Origin: Lucifuga dentata
Taxonomy: Eukaryota; Chordata; Actinopteri; Ophidiiformes; Bythitidae
DNA: 64,000 bases
Assembly (NCBI GenBank): GCA_014773175.1
Contig: VXCM01000993.1
Location: 62,001 to 126,000 of the forward strand
Direction of reading: 5' to 3'
In this document: piece after piece, positions 1 to 11,800 of the stretch
Numbering within the stretch: position 1 is the first letter of the stretch
Layout of the letters: every line of letters begins with the position of its first letter
Position numbers and translations under genes: made by a program
The notes under the pieces: model-generated
What the model saw: only the letters and a program-made list of their open reading frames with translations
Told to the model about the DNA's origin: nothing
Database searches by the model: none

Positions 1-374
1 GCCCATCACCACCATGCTGATAAGTATTGATTGTGACTCACAGTGAGACATCAGCAACTGCTGTCACAACATGAGTGCCTGACAACTGCGGCTTCAGATA
101 AAAAGGATGTGATATGGAGGGAAAGGGTGGGGGGATGGGGGTGGGGGTGGTATCATTTCAGGAATACCAAAACTAGTCCCCAGCAGGTTTTCATACAGAT
201 TACCCAGCCAACAGGCAGCAACCTGAGCGCTGCATGTTGGTTTAACGTATACAAGGTGACTCTATTGTCTTCGGTCTGTTGCATGATAAAGTCACAGTGC
301 AGAAGTAGAGAACCAGCCTTACATCTCTCATTATTGCTTCCTTCATCTTCCTCTTTTTTCTCTGTCTCTTATTA
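1..374 (-). other. porcn: PORCN 3' UTR / downstream flank
   Basis: This stretch lies directly 3' of the PORCN stop codon on the minus strand. It shows no conserved coding sequence. No AATAAA or ATTAAA signal is visible on the minus strand here, so the 3' UTR probably continues past the left edge. A short G-rich tract, rich in GGGGTG, sits near 125-150. Confidence 0.5.
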
Positions 375-543
375 TTAGAGAATGAGGCGATACAATATCC
401 AGCATCCAAATGTGACCCAGTGGCTCGTCCAGCTCAGCTCCGACCACTTCTGAATGGTAAGATGGGTCACGTNCAAATGTGACCCAGTGGCTCGTCCAGC
501 TCAGCTCCGACCACTTCTGAATGGTAAGATGGGTCACGTTGTC
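375..543 (-). other. porcn: Last PORCN exon carrying an assembly duplication
   Basis: The exon opens after an acceptor at 545-544 with [16 protein letters not shown] and ends at TAA (375-377). A 66 bp block at 407-472 is repeated at 474-539, separated by a single N at 473. Read literally, the exon is frame-shifted. With one copy removed it is 102 bp and open to the stop. A lone N between identical flanks is what two unmerged overlapping contig ends produce, so I treat this as an assembly fault and not as a pseudogene. Confidence 0.9.
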
Positions 544-3500
544 CTGTAGGGGGCAGTAAAATCTGTAAAAACTCGATTGGTCTCGTTGCCTATAGCATAT
601 CTACACAAAACTGGGTTTTCATTAGGAGATTTTGACAAAGTTCTTGTGATTCAACATTTTTTTTTAGTTAATTTTGTTTTTACCTCCTACAAATGTCACA
701 CCACTCATATGCAAAAACAGAAAAATGTTTTATGTTAAGCTATGACTAACTAATAGAATCTGGGCTAAACAACTGAGATAAAATAGTAATAGAATCAAAA
801 TGAGCACAAAAACAGATATGTAAATAGATGAATATGTTTCATGTTGTTACAAATCAAATCAAAATATTTCTTTTGCCTGTAAAATTGGAACCTGTTCCCA
901 TCAAACTCTTGGTTAATAATTCCACTTGGTTAATAATTAATTAAATAAATTAAATAAATAATTAAATAAAAGTCCACTTGGTTAATAATTAAACTCATAC
1001 TCATCCTCTAAGTGGGACTTTTCTTATATTATTCTACTAACTGAAAAACGCAGGCACACACTTGCCAATTAAAAATGTTTGAGAACAAATCTAACTTGTT
1101 ATGTCAAAAATAACACAGTAAATTTGAATTTTTGATCTTTCATTGCGCAATATCAAGTGCATGTTAGAGAATGAGATAAATGACAGACACTTCTCTCCTG
1201 CAAGCTCTAAAAGTACTCCAGCTAAGGTTGCATACCTACATACAGTAGCATTTCACATGTCATGTTCGCATGTCACATGCTATATGTTGCTGCATGATTA
1301 GTGTATAAAGAACATCAAATATGATCTTCCAGATATCGTTGACCTCACCTCGTCCTCCTCCATGTAGTCCACACTGGAGTTGAACACAGAGCCCAGATAT
1401 GTCAGGTGGATAATTGCCAAAGCACTGAATATTATATTAATCATGTACACCCATAAATCCTGTAGAGAGAGAGAGAACAGGACAATGTCACATGATTCAT
1501 AATTTCAGACACTTTCCATATCAATTTTTATGGTAATGCGTGTTTATTTTGTGTAACTTATAAGAATGATGGGCACTGGTTGCACAGGGTTTGCAGGTGG
1601 CTTTTTCCTGGCATGAGCTATTATTTCCCCTCCCTGCTGGTTCTTGATGTGTAACCAATCCAACATAAGGGCTTTTTACTGGGCATCATGCCAGATAACT
1701 CCCAAAATGTCAAATCATTTGACAGTATAAGACAGACCATTGGGGAGCAGTTTTTTTTTTTTTTTAAATAACTGCAGCAGTTTTGGTTTGCTTCCTGGGA
1801 TCAGAACCTAACATCTACATAATACCATCTAATGTATATATCTTTCTTAGTCTATTGCGTTTTTTCACATGAGACTCTTCACTTTTTCCTGCTGAGAAGT
1901 AGTATTATTGATATAAGCTAAGACTAAGGACAAAGTTTTGTATTAAAAGCATTTACCTTTATAAACAACCTTTGGTACAAATGATTAAATAGAAATAAAG
2001 CTCTATTCAGTTACAAAACTGTTTTTCAGACTAACTCAAATTTAAAAATCAGATTTAAGGTAGTATATGTGTGATAAATTTTAGATTTTTCATATTTTTT
2101 TATGTGTTGGGTTTATTTTTTATGTATGGTTAATTAAAAAGTATGCATCTTGGGCTTATTTTATTTTATTTTTATTTAATTGTTTTTTGCTAATTGCCAA
2201 CTAGGCCAGAAGATCTAATAGGGAGACCTCCTTTGAGCACCTCCTATTCTAGGAGGAAGTGACAGCAATGACAGTGCCATCACCATTTGCACAACTAAAA
2301 TACTTGGAACAAAACCAGTATAAAACCTCCATGTCCTCTATGAAAAGACTAGACTCCAATCTGGGATTCACTGAGCTAAATGGACTGAATTCTCCTCATG
2401 ACCTTGATATATCCATAATACAGTCTATGCATGTATGTATGAATGTATTATGTATGCATGTATGTATGTATGTTACCTTTTTGTTCTTGTGAGTGCAGTT
2501 TGGCTGACATTTTTTTGACAATATACATGCATTAAAAATGGCTGAAAGCCTCTTCCGCAACACTGAAACACAAAAGAAGGCCATAGCATTAAAACAAAGC
2601 AGAGTACGAGTTCCTTTATAAGCATAAGAGGTAAATTACAGCACTGCAGCGAACAGAAACTCAGTGCAATACTGGGTGCAATTAACCGTTACTGCAAAGC
2701 TAAGCACTTTCTCTGGATGGAAAGGTTCTAATGTGGGGAAAAAAGCAACATTAGGCAGACTCTTACCGTGCTCAATGTATGTGATGAATCCAAGGGATAT
2801 TAGTACTGCACCCAGATGGAAACTCAAACCCTGTCAAACACAAGAATGAGAAAGATAACAATCCACTTGTTGACAGAGACACACAACAATACAGACGAGG
2901 TCGTATAGCTGTTATTGTTAGGCTTCGAATACTCACATGCAGCAAAGCACTGGCTGTATACGTCACCATGATAGCAGAGAATGTTCCAAATTTGAGAGCA
3001 CTCTTAAAAACATCTGCGAAAAGAGAGCATCGGCTCACTTGAGAGTGTTGGGTTTCAATTAGCCATTATTATCCCACTCATACGGAAAGAGAAATGGAGG
3101 AACAGCTGCTGCCATGAAGCCCTCAGTGTTAACATAATAACTCACAGGTGTGCAGAAAGTGAGACATGGGCAGATTCCAGGACATTACCACATCCACCAT
3201 TGACCTAGGGAACTCTATGTTCAGAGGTTTGGATACGGCCATATCCCTAATACATAAAATACAGAGGGCAAAGGTGGCTGTCTAATATTATCTAACAAAA
3301 AACACACTTTATGTTAATGTTGCAGTATATAAATCTGACCATTTGAGGTTTTCTTTCTCCTCGGTGAAGCCAGCCCCAGCCAGAGTAGTAGTCGTCTCAC
3401 TTAAATAACCAACAAAGTAATTGCTGAAGTGGAAAGACATTGTGTTCTCATATGCCAGCAGCCACCTAACGACAAAAAAATAAACAGAAGCGGATTAAGC

Positions 3501-5216
3501 AATCTTCCAGTTACAGGTAAAATGAAATTTAATGAATATCATACAACAATGTAGTTCCACATACCTTGCCACTGTCCCTCTGTGAAGCAGGTGGATAAAG
3601 AGAGAAACTGAAGGAGGTAATCTTAGTGATTTACAATAAATTCTTCCTTGCAAATGCTTTATTGCCTTGTCATGTAAAATCTACATCTCACCATGTTTTT
3701 TAAGATGGTGAATGAGAGGGTGAGATGGATGTCCTGGTATATATGTGACTGCACAGAGAAGGGGAAGATGTGGACACAGGCATGCAGGGGAGGACATGTC
3801 ACCAATGGTAAACAATGGTAAACTGAAAAAAGTGTGTGGTAAATAAGACTGACATGCTGACAAGAACAAACAATGTTCAGTGTCACTGTGGCGGACTGCA
3901 TATTACCTTATCTTTCTCCTCTTTTTGCTGTAAATAAAGCATGGAAGAGGTAAAACAGGCACACCAATAACAGTCCAAGCCAAAAATATCCACAACATTT
4001 TAACAGTGTAGCATTTAGTGTGTATCTCTGCTCCACTTACCTTCGCAGTAGCTTGTCTCCAAAGACAGGTATGAAATAGGGAAAGAGGTACGGTGCCACA
4101 CAATTGGAAATAACAAGGCAGATCTGACTCTTCACCCAACTGATGGACACTTTTAAAAGCCATGAAAAGCTCTGAGGAGGAGAAAAAAAAAACCCAAAAA
4201 ATTAAAGTTAGCAGATTGTCTCGGAACTCCATTTTCCCCCTATACTTAGAAGTATCTAACATACCAGTTTACGCCCTTCTAGAGCCTCTTTGTAGCTGTT
4301 GAAACTAATCCAGGGACCAAAGATGACTGTACCCACAAAGTAAATGTAGCCCATAAACTCAATGGGAGAGGGTACACTGGTCACCACACCTCTGTCCAAA
4401 TCAAAGGCCAGAGAGATAGCTTTCATGGCAACCACCATCTGTGAACCTGGACAACGGCAGCAAAAATAGCAAAATACATAAAAATGATTATTGTTGATGC
4501 TGGATATGAGGGGATATCTAGAACAATCATATTTGTCGCTTTTATCTACCAGCATTCAATGTGTTAAGTCTTACTGGCTGCAGAAAATTGATGCCTAGCC
4601 TACCTCTCATCTTGTGCCAATTGGTGGTGTCCATCATGTGCAGTTCTCTGATAAAATCAGATAAGAATGGTCTTAAATTTCTTGTTGTCCTCATCACCAA
4701 TCAAAATTTTTAAAAGTCACTTTAGCACTGACTTTCAAGAGTTTCAGACACTTGATACGTCAGGTATCAAATGAAGAATCTCTTACCCCAGCAGCAGGTA
4801 AATAAGCACAGTGATGGAGAGGAAGGTGCCTCGGATGCTAGAGTGACGGCACAGGAAGAGGAAGAGGTAGCAGAGAAGGCTGAGAAGGACAACCCAGATC
4901 ATGTGAAGCTCAAAGAACAGGTAGAGGGTGTAGAAACCTCCTACCACTGTGCCCAGGTGTTTCACAAAAGACGGGAGGCCTGGCATAGCAAGGTAGCAAA
5001 ACAGAACAGGTGACCATGATGAGGCATGTTATGCAAAAGATGCAAAACACTGACGGTGCATAAATTAAGCAGACGCTCACCCAGCATCCAGAGGAGCCGA
5101 CACAGCAGGCAGATAACCAGCAGCTGCCATACCTGCTCCAGGCCCTGCTGAGCTGTAGGCAGCAGGCAGCCATGAGCGAGCTCCTGGAAAAACTTCTGTT
5201 TGCTGAACGCACCCAT
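375..5216 (-). CDS. porcn: PORCN, protein-serine O-palmitoleoyltransferase porcupine (complete)
   Basis: This MBOAT-family acyltransferase of the ER membrane attaches palmitoleate to a conserved Wnt serine, which Wnt secretion and signalling require. Coding exons, 5' to 3': 5216-5081, 4979-4787, 4647-4604, 4446-4265, 4171-4041, 3927-3907, 3579-3565, 3465-3340, 3246-3146, 3013-2937, 2830-2767, 2562-2477, 1459-1349 and 543-375. All are joined in phase by GT-AG introns. The start is [10 protein letters not shown], and the last exon ends CWILYRLIL then TAA. Removing a 67 bp assembly duplication in the last exon gives 462 residues, against 461 in human from memory. The MBOAT catalytic histidine lies in SALLH at residue 342, with the partner asparagine in SWNLPM near 307. 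Several hydrophobic membrane segments are visible, for example [16 protein letters not shown]. The start codon lies 2 bases into its exon, so the 5' UTR is in a separate exon near 6.1 kb. Identity is very secure. Confidence 0.96.
3565..3927 (-). other. porcn: Two PORCN in-frame microexons (21 bp and 15 bp)
   Basis: Two very short exons, 3927-3907 (21 bp) and 3579-3565 (15 bp), sit between the exon ending in DKLLR and the exon beginning WLLAYE. Together they encode the basic linker KKRRKIR followed by GTVAR. Both have clean AG/GT flanks and lengths divisible by three, so either can be skipped without frameshift. Human PORCN isoforms A to D are known to differ by small insertions at this cytosolic loop, and the same design appears conserved here. 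Confidence 0.85.
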
Positions 5217-5449
5217 CACTAGACTTTGAAAAAAAAAAAGTTGAGAAGCCCAGCAATGCATGAGTACAGCAAACAGGGTTTCTGATTATAAGAGTCAGCA
5301 TACCGTATATATCACTATCTTACAGAAGTACAAGCTGCATGTATTGCACTACTCTACACATAAATTTGTAGAGCTGACTCACTCAACACACCCTCAGCAA
5401 CAATGATTTACTCATCATTGCCCCTGACAACTATTGTATGCCCCATCCN

Positions 5450-5485
<36 letters not shown>
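5450..5485. repeat. (CA)n microsatellite at a contig seam
   Basis: About 18 CA units directly after a single N at 5449, in the presumed PORCN 5' intron. The true repeat length is unknown because the seam falls inside it. Confidence 0.85.
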
Positions 5486-5488
<3 letters not shown>

Positions 5489-6072
5489 TCAAACTTCAAA
5501 TCCCATCATACAAAGCAACTCACACCAAATCGGTGCAAATCCATGTCAGGGTTTCAGTCGTGATGATGAGCAAAACATTGGTTTTTGATTTATATAATCT
5601 TAATATAGGCCTACCTTTAACCAATTTACTGTATGTTCTTAAAAATGCATCAAAATGGACCCATGAAAATGATGACTTAAAGCATTAGAATGATCAGTGA
5701 GGTGGAGATCACAGCACAATAGCATGTTGACGTCAGCCTATTGACTGCTGTATTGATGCACTGAACATTATTATGGAGAATATTAGACACATTCCTTTGA
5801 GGCAGGTATGTTCTCTCCGCATTGCAGTCGACCGGAGGGATGTGCAGCTGCACATGTAACCAGGTGTTGCGCTTTCTACTACACGCACAGAGCAAAGCAG
5901 CTCATATTTATTCAGAAAAGCTGGAAATGGCTGCTAACCTTCCTTAACCTACCCAGCGGGATTGAGAAGCCGTCTTGCTACCCACACAGGGTACTTGTGA
6001 CTAAAGATCTGTCCACAGCCCCCCACGGTACGAACAGCATCGGGATGTTAAAATGTCTCTGGAGAAATTGTT

Positions 6073-6400
6073 TCTTACCCTTTCAGAGCCGCAGCTGCAG
6101 CTTTTGAGCTCCCGGTGGGTTCTGCGTCCCTTCACGGTGATTTACACCGTGTTTTGCTGCCGCTGTGTTGTATGCGAACTCGGTCCAGATGATGCTTAAT
6201 CTGGATGAGTCCCATTCTCACAGCATCAGCACCGCTGCATGGCACCTAAGCAGCCATGCGAAAGCATCCAATCCGATGCGTAGGTCCGGGAACGACAGCC
6301 AATCACTGCTGCCCTTGGTCGAAAGTGACTGTTGACCCGACCAATCAGAAATAGCGCCCGGTGTTACCGCTGTTCTGGACCAATCGGATGTGTACAGCGT
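6073..6400 (-). promoter_or_regulatory. porcn: Probable PORCN first (non-coding) exon and promoter
   Basis: On the minus strand a good donor (G then GTAAGA, exon end at 6079) follows a GC-rich stretch and could join the acceptor at 5220-5219 just before the PORCN start codon. Upstream of the likely initiation zone there are four CCAAT pentamers in the same orientation, at 6268-6272, 6299-6303, 6341-6345 and 6380-6384, spaced 31, 42 and 39 bp. Such arrays are typical of NF-Y-driven TATA-less promoters. The exact transcription start is inferred and not seen. Confidence 0.5.
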
Positions 6401-6885
6401 ACAGATGGAACGAAACGTTTAACTGTCAAGTGTCAGCTGGGCTTCATCACAGCAGCAAAATCAATATACAGTAAGTATCTTTCTAATATCTATCTCAGGG
6501 GAGAATTCCTTATCATTACGAACAGGCAAATGTACTGTACGCTATATAGAGTATTTATGGATTATTAACCTTCTCTGTTTATTTATTTATTTATTAATTA
6601 TCACAGCATGTAGGCTATCAGCCAAGCTTCTCTGTGCTGTGGCCTTCTGAACTGTTAAAAAATAATCATTTTTTCTACATGTAATAGCAGTAATAGCAGG
6701 ACTGGCCTACTACATTAAATAGTTATAGACTGGATTTTAAATGGTTATACCAATGGGGTAAGGCATTGTGCTTTACTTTTTAAAGTATGAATGAGTGAAT
6801 GAGGTGAAATACTCATTGGGAGCCACAGCTAAATAGGACAGTTAAGCTTTTGTTTGTAGCCTTAAATCAAAAATCTCCCCCCCAN

Positions 6886-6914
6886 CACACACACACACAC
6901 ACACACACACACAC
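6886..6914. repeat. (CA)n microsatellite at a contig seam
   Basis: About 14 CA units after a single N at 6885. Confidence 0.85.
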
Positions 6915-7467
6915 CACCTAGTTTCAGCCTGTAAAACTGAGCTGGCTTTAATATTGACCTTGTTGATTGACTACACAAATGAGTTAATGAGCACACTGTT
7001 ATTAAATTGTCATTTTGATGGCTTGGTTGTCAAAAGACTGTACAGGAAATGTATTTATTCAAAATGCAACATCAATATGAATACTAGCTGATACAGGACA
7101 GATGGAAGCTTAAGTTACTAAACTTAAATTGTATAAATTTCTAGAATTCAATCCACATTTCTGTGCTTTAATCCTATAAAAATCCTGTGTAGCTGTGCAT
7201 TTCTTCACCATTAACTACAGGTATGAAGCTCCCATACACACTCCAAATGCATTTAAAACTGATTTTACAAACCCTAGCATAAAGTCAAAACCTCCCATTG
7301 TCTCCTCAGCTGATAGGCCTAAACATTATTAAACTGTTTGGGACACTACCTCCCTAATTCCTCAAGTAACTCCAGTCTTTTTATTTTTAAAAATGGCTGT
7401 ACTCACTCCATACAGTTAATGATTTATTTAGCAGTATTATAAAAGAAATGAAGCAGAAAGCAAAAAA

Positions 7468-7505
7468 GACCCCCAAGAAGTAAGTGGCCTGACTTCTTGG
7501 GGGTC
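7468..7505. repeat. Perfect 14 bp inverted repeat (hairpin)
   Basis: GACCCCCAAGAAGT at 7468-7481 is the exact reverse complement of ACTTCTTGGGGGTC at 7492-7505, separated by a 10 bp loop. The stem contains a run of five G:C pairs and stands out against AT-rich surroundings. No T-run follows it, so a terminator-like role has no support. Function unknown. Confidence 0.8.
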
Positions 7506-8844
7506 AAGCAATCATGGTGACATTTTTGGGTCAACATAACAAACCCTTTAGTGCCACCATGAGGCCACAGATGAAGTCACTTTTTGCCATATAACTGGGT
7601 TTCACTTTGCAACAAAATTAATTTCCCCTTATCTTTTAGGTCAAGAAAAGCCAAAGAAACGTAGTTTGTAATATTAGCAGAATTGGCTGCTACTTGGCAT
7701 TTTATAAGGAAAAAGTATACATTTGTTTCTTCTTTTGGATAATTTTAACAGAATTCAGCAAAATTGTGATGGTACAAACCATTGGGCCAAGGTGTGCAAT
7801 AAAAGCTGGTGAAACAGGCTGCATCTTTTTTTGTCTGATTTTGATAAGTGACCTGTATGCAATATATACCACTGCTTCACTTTTTTTTGATTCACTTTTA
7901 TTTTTTTCCACCCTGGTAAAGATGTTGTTCTTTCAGCATTGAGACACTTTATGTAAGGGCTATATTTCATCTTGGACACACTGCACAAATTCTTCCATTT
8001 CTTCCCTTTAAGTGAGAATTTTTCACTGTATTTTGGATGTAGTTGAGCAGCATCTGTAAATGTAAGGACACAGTAATACACCCACATAAAAATTTCAATT
8101 GCAAATTCATTTGATTTCAAAGACGACCTTTAATGAAAAGTTTTTAAAAAAAATCATTATTATGACTGACCAGTTACAAGCAACTTAACATCAAACCTAG
8201 AGCTTTGGAGTCAACGAGTGTGTTGCAGCCAATCTTGCATGCAGTATTGTGAATATAATACAGCACGTTTTTGTTTTGACTTGTATTCCTTAAGAATCAC
8301 AGGGTAGCTACAGAATATCAGGCCTGGAGCTGGTAGGAAACCAGTGTCTTACTGATGAACTCTTAAGATTAGAAGCTTGTTACTGTGAGGAAAAAAAAAA
8401 AAGTCTCATAATTGTAGTTTCCTTTTTCACACTGTTGCAACCTCAATTTCAAATTCATATTTATCACATGTAAGCCAAATCTAAAATGTAATATTTGTAT
8501 ATCAAACATATTATTATTACTATATTTGTGTGCATGTGGTAGATCAAAACTATACATTCAGTACAAATATATGAACAGTCCATTCAGGAATCATGATTTT
8601 GATATGTTATCATCATCTAATAAAATGGAACAAATCATCCCCCCTGCCAAAAAAAAAAAAAAAAAAAAAATCCAAAAACAAGCCTGAACTGTTGATTGCA
8701 CTAAATCAGATTAGTCCCATTTGCTAAAGAGGTATTAAAGAGTGTAGCTATACATTCACAGTGAACATGTCATAAAAAGTAAACAGAATGCTACCATTTC
8801 AAAGCTTATTGGCTTTATGATGCAATCTTCCCCAACTATGTAGA

Positions 8845-11800
8845 TCAGAGCACAATCTCAATGTCATAAGCAGTTCTTACACGTTTATGTTTCACACTGC
8901 TTTTCTCTGTTTTGGTTTTAACTTTGTTATCACCTGCAGAAAGCGGTGGTGGAGCTTGTGGCTCTGGATTCACTTTCACCACCTTTTCCTTTTTTTTGAC
9001 ATCACATGTTTCTCTGAAAACATATTCATAATTTCTTTTAACTTCAAGAAATGCTGATGTGAGGAACTGAGGTGAAAAGATCTTTAGTGAGGACTTGGGT
9101 TTTGGCTTGGGTGGGAATTTGGGGTATGGGGGTGGACAGGGCAGAGCGCATGGCCGTGGAAACAGTGACAGACCAGAAGGAAGAACAAGTACAGTAGTCT
9201 GTGGTCCAGGTTTTGGGGGTGTGGGCCAAACAGTCTGGGCAGTTCGTGTGTGTATGGGTGTTATATTCGTGTTGCTCTCATTGTTGTCAGTCACCACAGC
9301 ACTCCGGCTTGTATCAAGCTTCCTCTGATTATCATTCTGTGGCATTAAATTATTGCTCAAATTCTGGGGTACAGTGACAGAAGGATCAGGATCAGGCTCA
9401 AGCACAAACTCAGGCTCGGGTTTCAATTCGAGCACAAGCTCAGGCTCAGGCTCAGGTTTGAACACAAACTCAGGCTCAGGCTTGGGTTTTTGCTCGAGCA
9501 CAAACTTGGGCTCAGGCTCTGGCTCAGGCACAAACTCGGGCTCAGGCTCGGGCTCAAGCTCGAGCTCGAGCACAAACTCAGGCTCAGGCTCGGGCTGGAA
9601 CTCAAGCACAAACTTGGGCTCGGGCTCAGGCTCAGGCTCGAACTCGAACACAATCTCTGGCTCGAGCACAAATGCGGGCTCAGGCTCGGCCTCGGGCTTG
9701 GGCTCAAGCTCAGGCTCGAACTCGAACACAAACTCTGGCTCGGGCTCGAGCACGAACGCGGGCTCAGGCTCGGCCTTGGCCTCGGGCTCGGCCTCGGGCT
9801 CAAGCTCAGGCTCAGGCTTGTATTTTGACTTTGACTGCAGCTGGAAAAAAACATGTCTGTGACGTCGGCAGAACAACGTACCACATTTCACACACTTCCT
9901 CCTATCTTTGACATGGAGCAACTTGTGACGCTTGAGGTCATGGTTTTTAGTGAAAGACTTGTCACACATATTACACTGAAAGGGAAGCACACAAAGGTGT
10001 TCAGCTAAATCGCTGGACAACTGGAAGCTCTTTCCACAAACTTCACAGAGAAAACATCTTTCTTTATCATGCAGCTGTTGGTGTCCTACAAACTGTGGGC
10101 CACTGGTGAACTTCTTACTGCACTTTTCACACTGATAACCACCTGATGGAGAAATTATAGTTTTCAAGACGACAATAGCATTCCTTTTGCATAGTTTTGG
10201 GATGTCTTCTGGTGATTTAAAAGATTGTGATGCTTTGGGAGAACTGGAAGGTGTTTTTGGATTTTCTGTTTTGGTTTCAGTGCCATTTGTCTGCTCTTGA
10301 ATTTCTTCCTCCTAGAAAGTGTGACAAAAAGGAGATAGAGGAAAAAGGAAACTCAGCATGATAAAGACATAATTTCATCAATGCATATATATAGAAATAC
10401 AGAAATATCTTTAAAGAATCTAAGATGTAACAGCAGAAAAATTTGCTCCAAAGATGAGATATGTTCTTCTTATGATGCATAAAATTAATTCTGCTAGTCC
10501 AACAACTATTCAAATAAGCCAACCCTCAACGCACCCAGTCAAATTTATCCTGTCTAAATGAACTATTGACCCATGTTAAAGAATAAGCATTTCATGATTT
10601 CTAGAAAAAATAAACCAACAGGCAGATAAAACAGAATATTGTTGCTACCGTTGCAACTGTTGGTGTTGATGGCATCACTTCTGAAAGTTCACTGGCAGCA
10701 GTTTCCACTGGAAAAGTGGAATGAAGGTCCTCAGGATGACTATCAGCTGTAGGTGGAGTTATTTCTCCTTCTGAGTCACCATCGACGGTACGGATTCGCC
10801 TGCGCCTCTTCTTTTGATGGGAAAACCTTCAAAGTGACAGTAAAAAGCAAATAAATTCATCTTCATCATAAATAATTCCACTGAATCAAAACATTAAAAC
10901 ATCTGAAACAGGCAGACAAAACAAACAGTGTGCTGTATCACAAGCACGTATTTCTGTTAACATTTTAGTCAGAAGGACTAAAATAACTAACTCTTATTGG
11001 TTTCAGTTGTCATTGGTTCTTGAAAACTTTGAAACTCATCAGCCATCAGTTTGCAGTTAACCACCAGGAGCTAACTGTTACAGACTTTGGGCAGGTTGGG
11101 TCTGCTGAGGGAGTTCATCGCTTTCATATTCTTTTGTGTTCTGTATGATCTTGCATATACATACATTAATGATGGAAGGTTCAAGCATTTAAGCAAGTTA
11201 CATATCAAAAACATTTCACCTATAACCAGTTACAAAATGTTACAACGTGGTATTGGGACCATATATGACAGGAAAAAAAATGAGGGGGGCATTATTTTGA
11301 CTTTTCAAACTCGCAAATTTGCCAGTTTTAAAAGTCTGTATACTTATGATAATTCGACGATTTTGCGCTAAAAGCACAAGTATTTGTTTATTGCTAAATC
11401 AGATGGAAATGTATAATTTAATAAGGTCATGTATTGCATGATCACAACGTGAGGCAGTTTGATTCCCCCTTATTATTTCTCTGAGCTTTTAAACTCGCAA
11501 ATAAACTGGTAAATTTGCAAGTTTAAAAACTAAAAATAATGCCCCTCTCATTTTTTTCGTCTTATATGGTCCTAATACACCATTGTAAGATGTTAACTAT
11601 CATGAAATAAAGCTTGATTTTTTTTTTCATCTTAAACACTAATCCCTACAAACCTAAAAGCAAATCGAGGCTTAGGCAACAGTACAGCATGTCCTAATAT
11701 CAAACTATATGAGCATGACAGGTTAGATTATGTTTTTGTATGTTTTATGATCACATATTGCTGTTGTTCCACACACTTTATTGATATCCTAACAAGATAT

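Larger units (their letters stand above)
6400..8844. other. Intergenic DNA between PORCN promoter and the THAP gene 3' end
   Basis: No exon with splice sites or family homology is visible. The part nearest 8844 should contain the 3' UTR of the upstream minus-strand THAP gene; possible minus-strand poly(A) signals occur near 8124 (ATTAAA) and 7897 (AATAAA), but I cannot choose between them. The region holds a CA microsatellite interrupted by an N (6885-6914), a perfect 14 bp hairpin (7468-7505) and a poly-A run near 8649-8670. Confidence 0.5.

Noticed and set aside
407..539. Genuine tandem exon duplication in PORCN
   Set aside because: Exact identity of the copies, a lone N at the junction and loss of frame all point to an unmerged contig overlap; a second case of the same kind occurs at 31302-31428.
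9353..9884. Long Ser-Gly, Leu-Ser, Leu-Glu and Arg-Ala reading frames on both strands (up to 169 residues)
   Set aside because: They are by-products of the GAGCCT-type repeat that encodes the Glu-Pro tract of the THAP protein. The real frame continues from conserved zinc fingers to a proper C-terminus.
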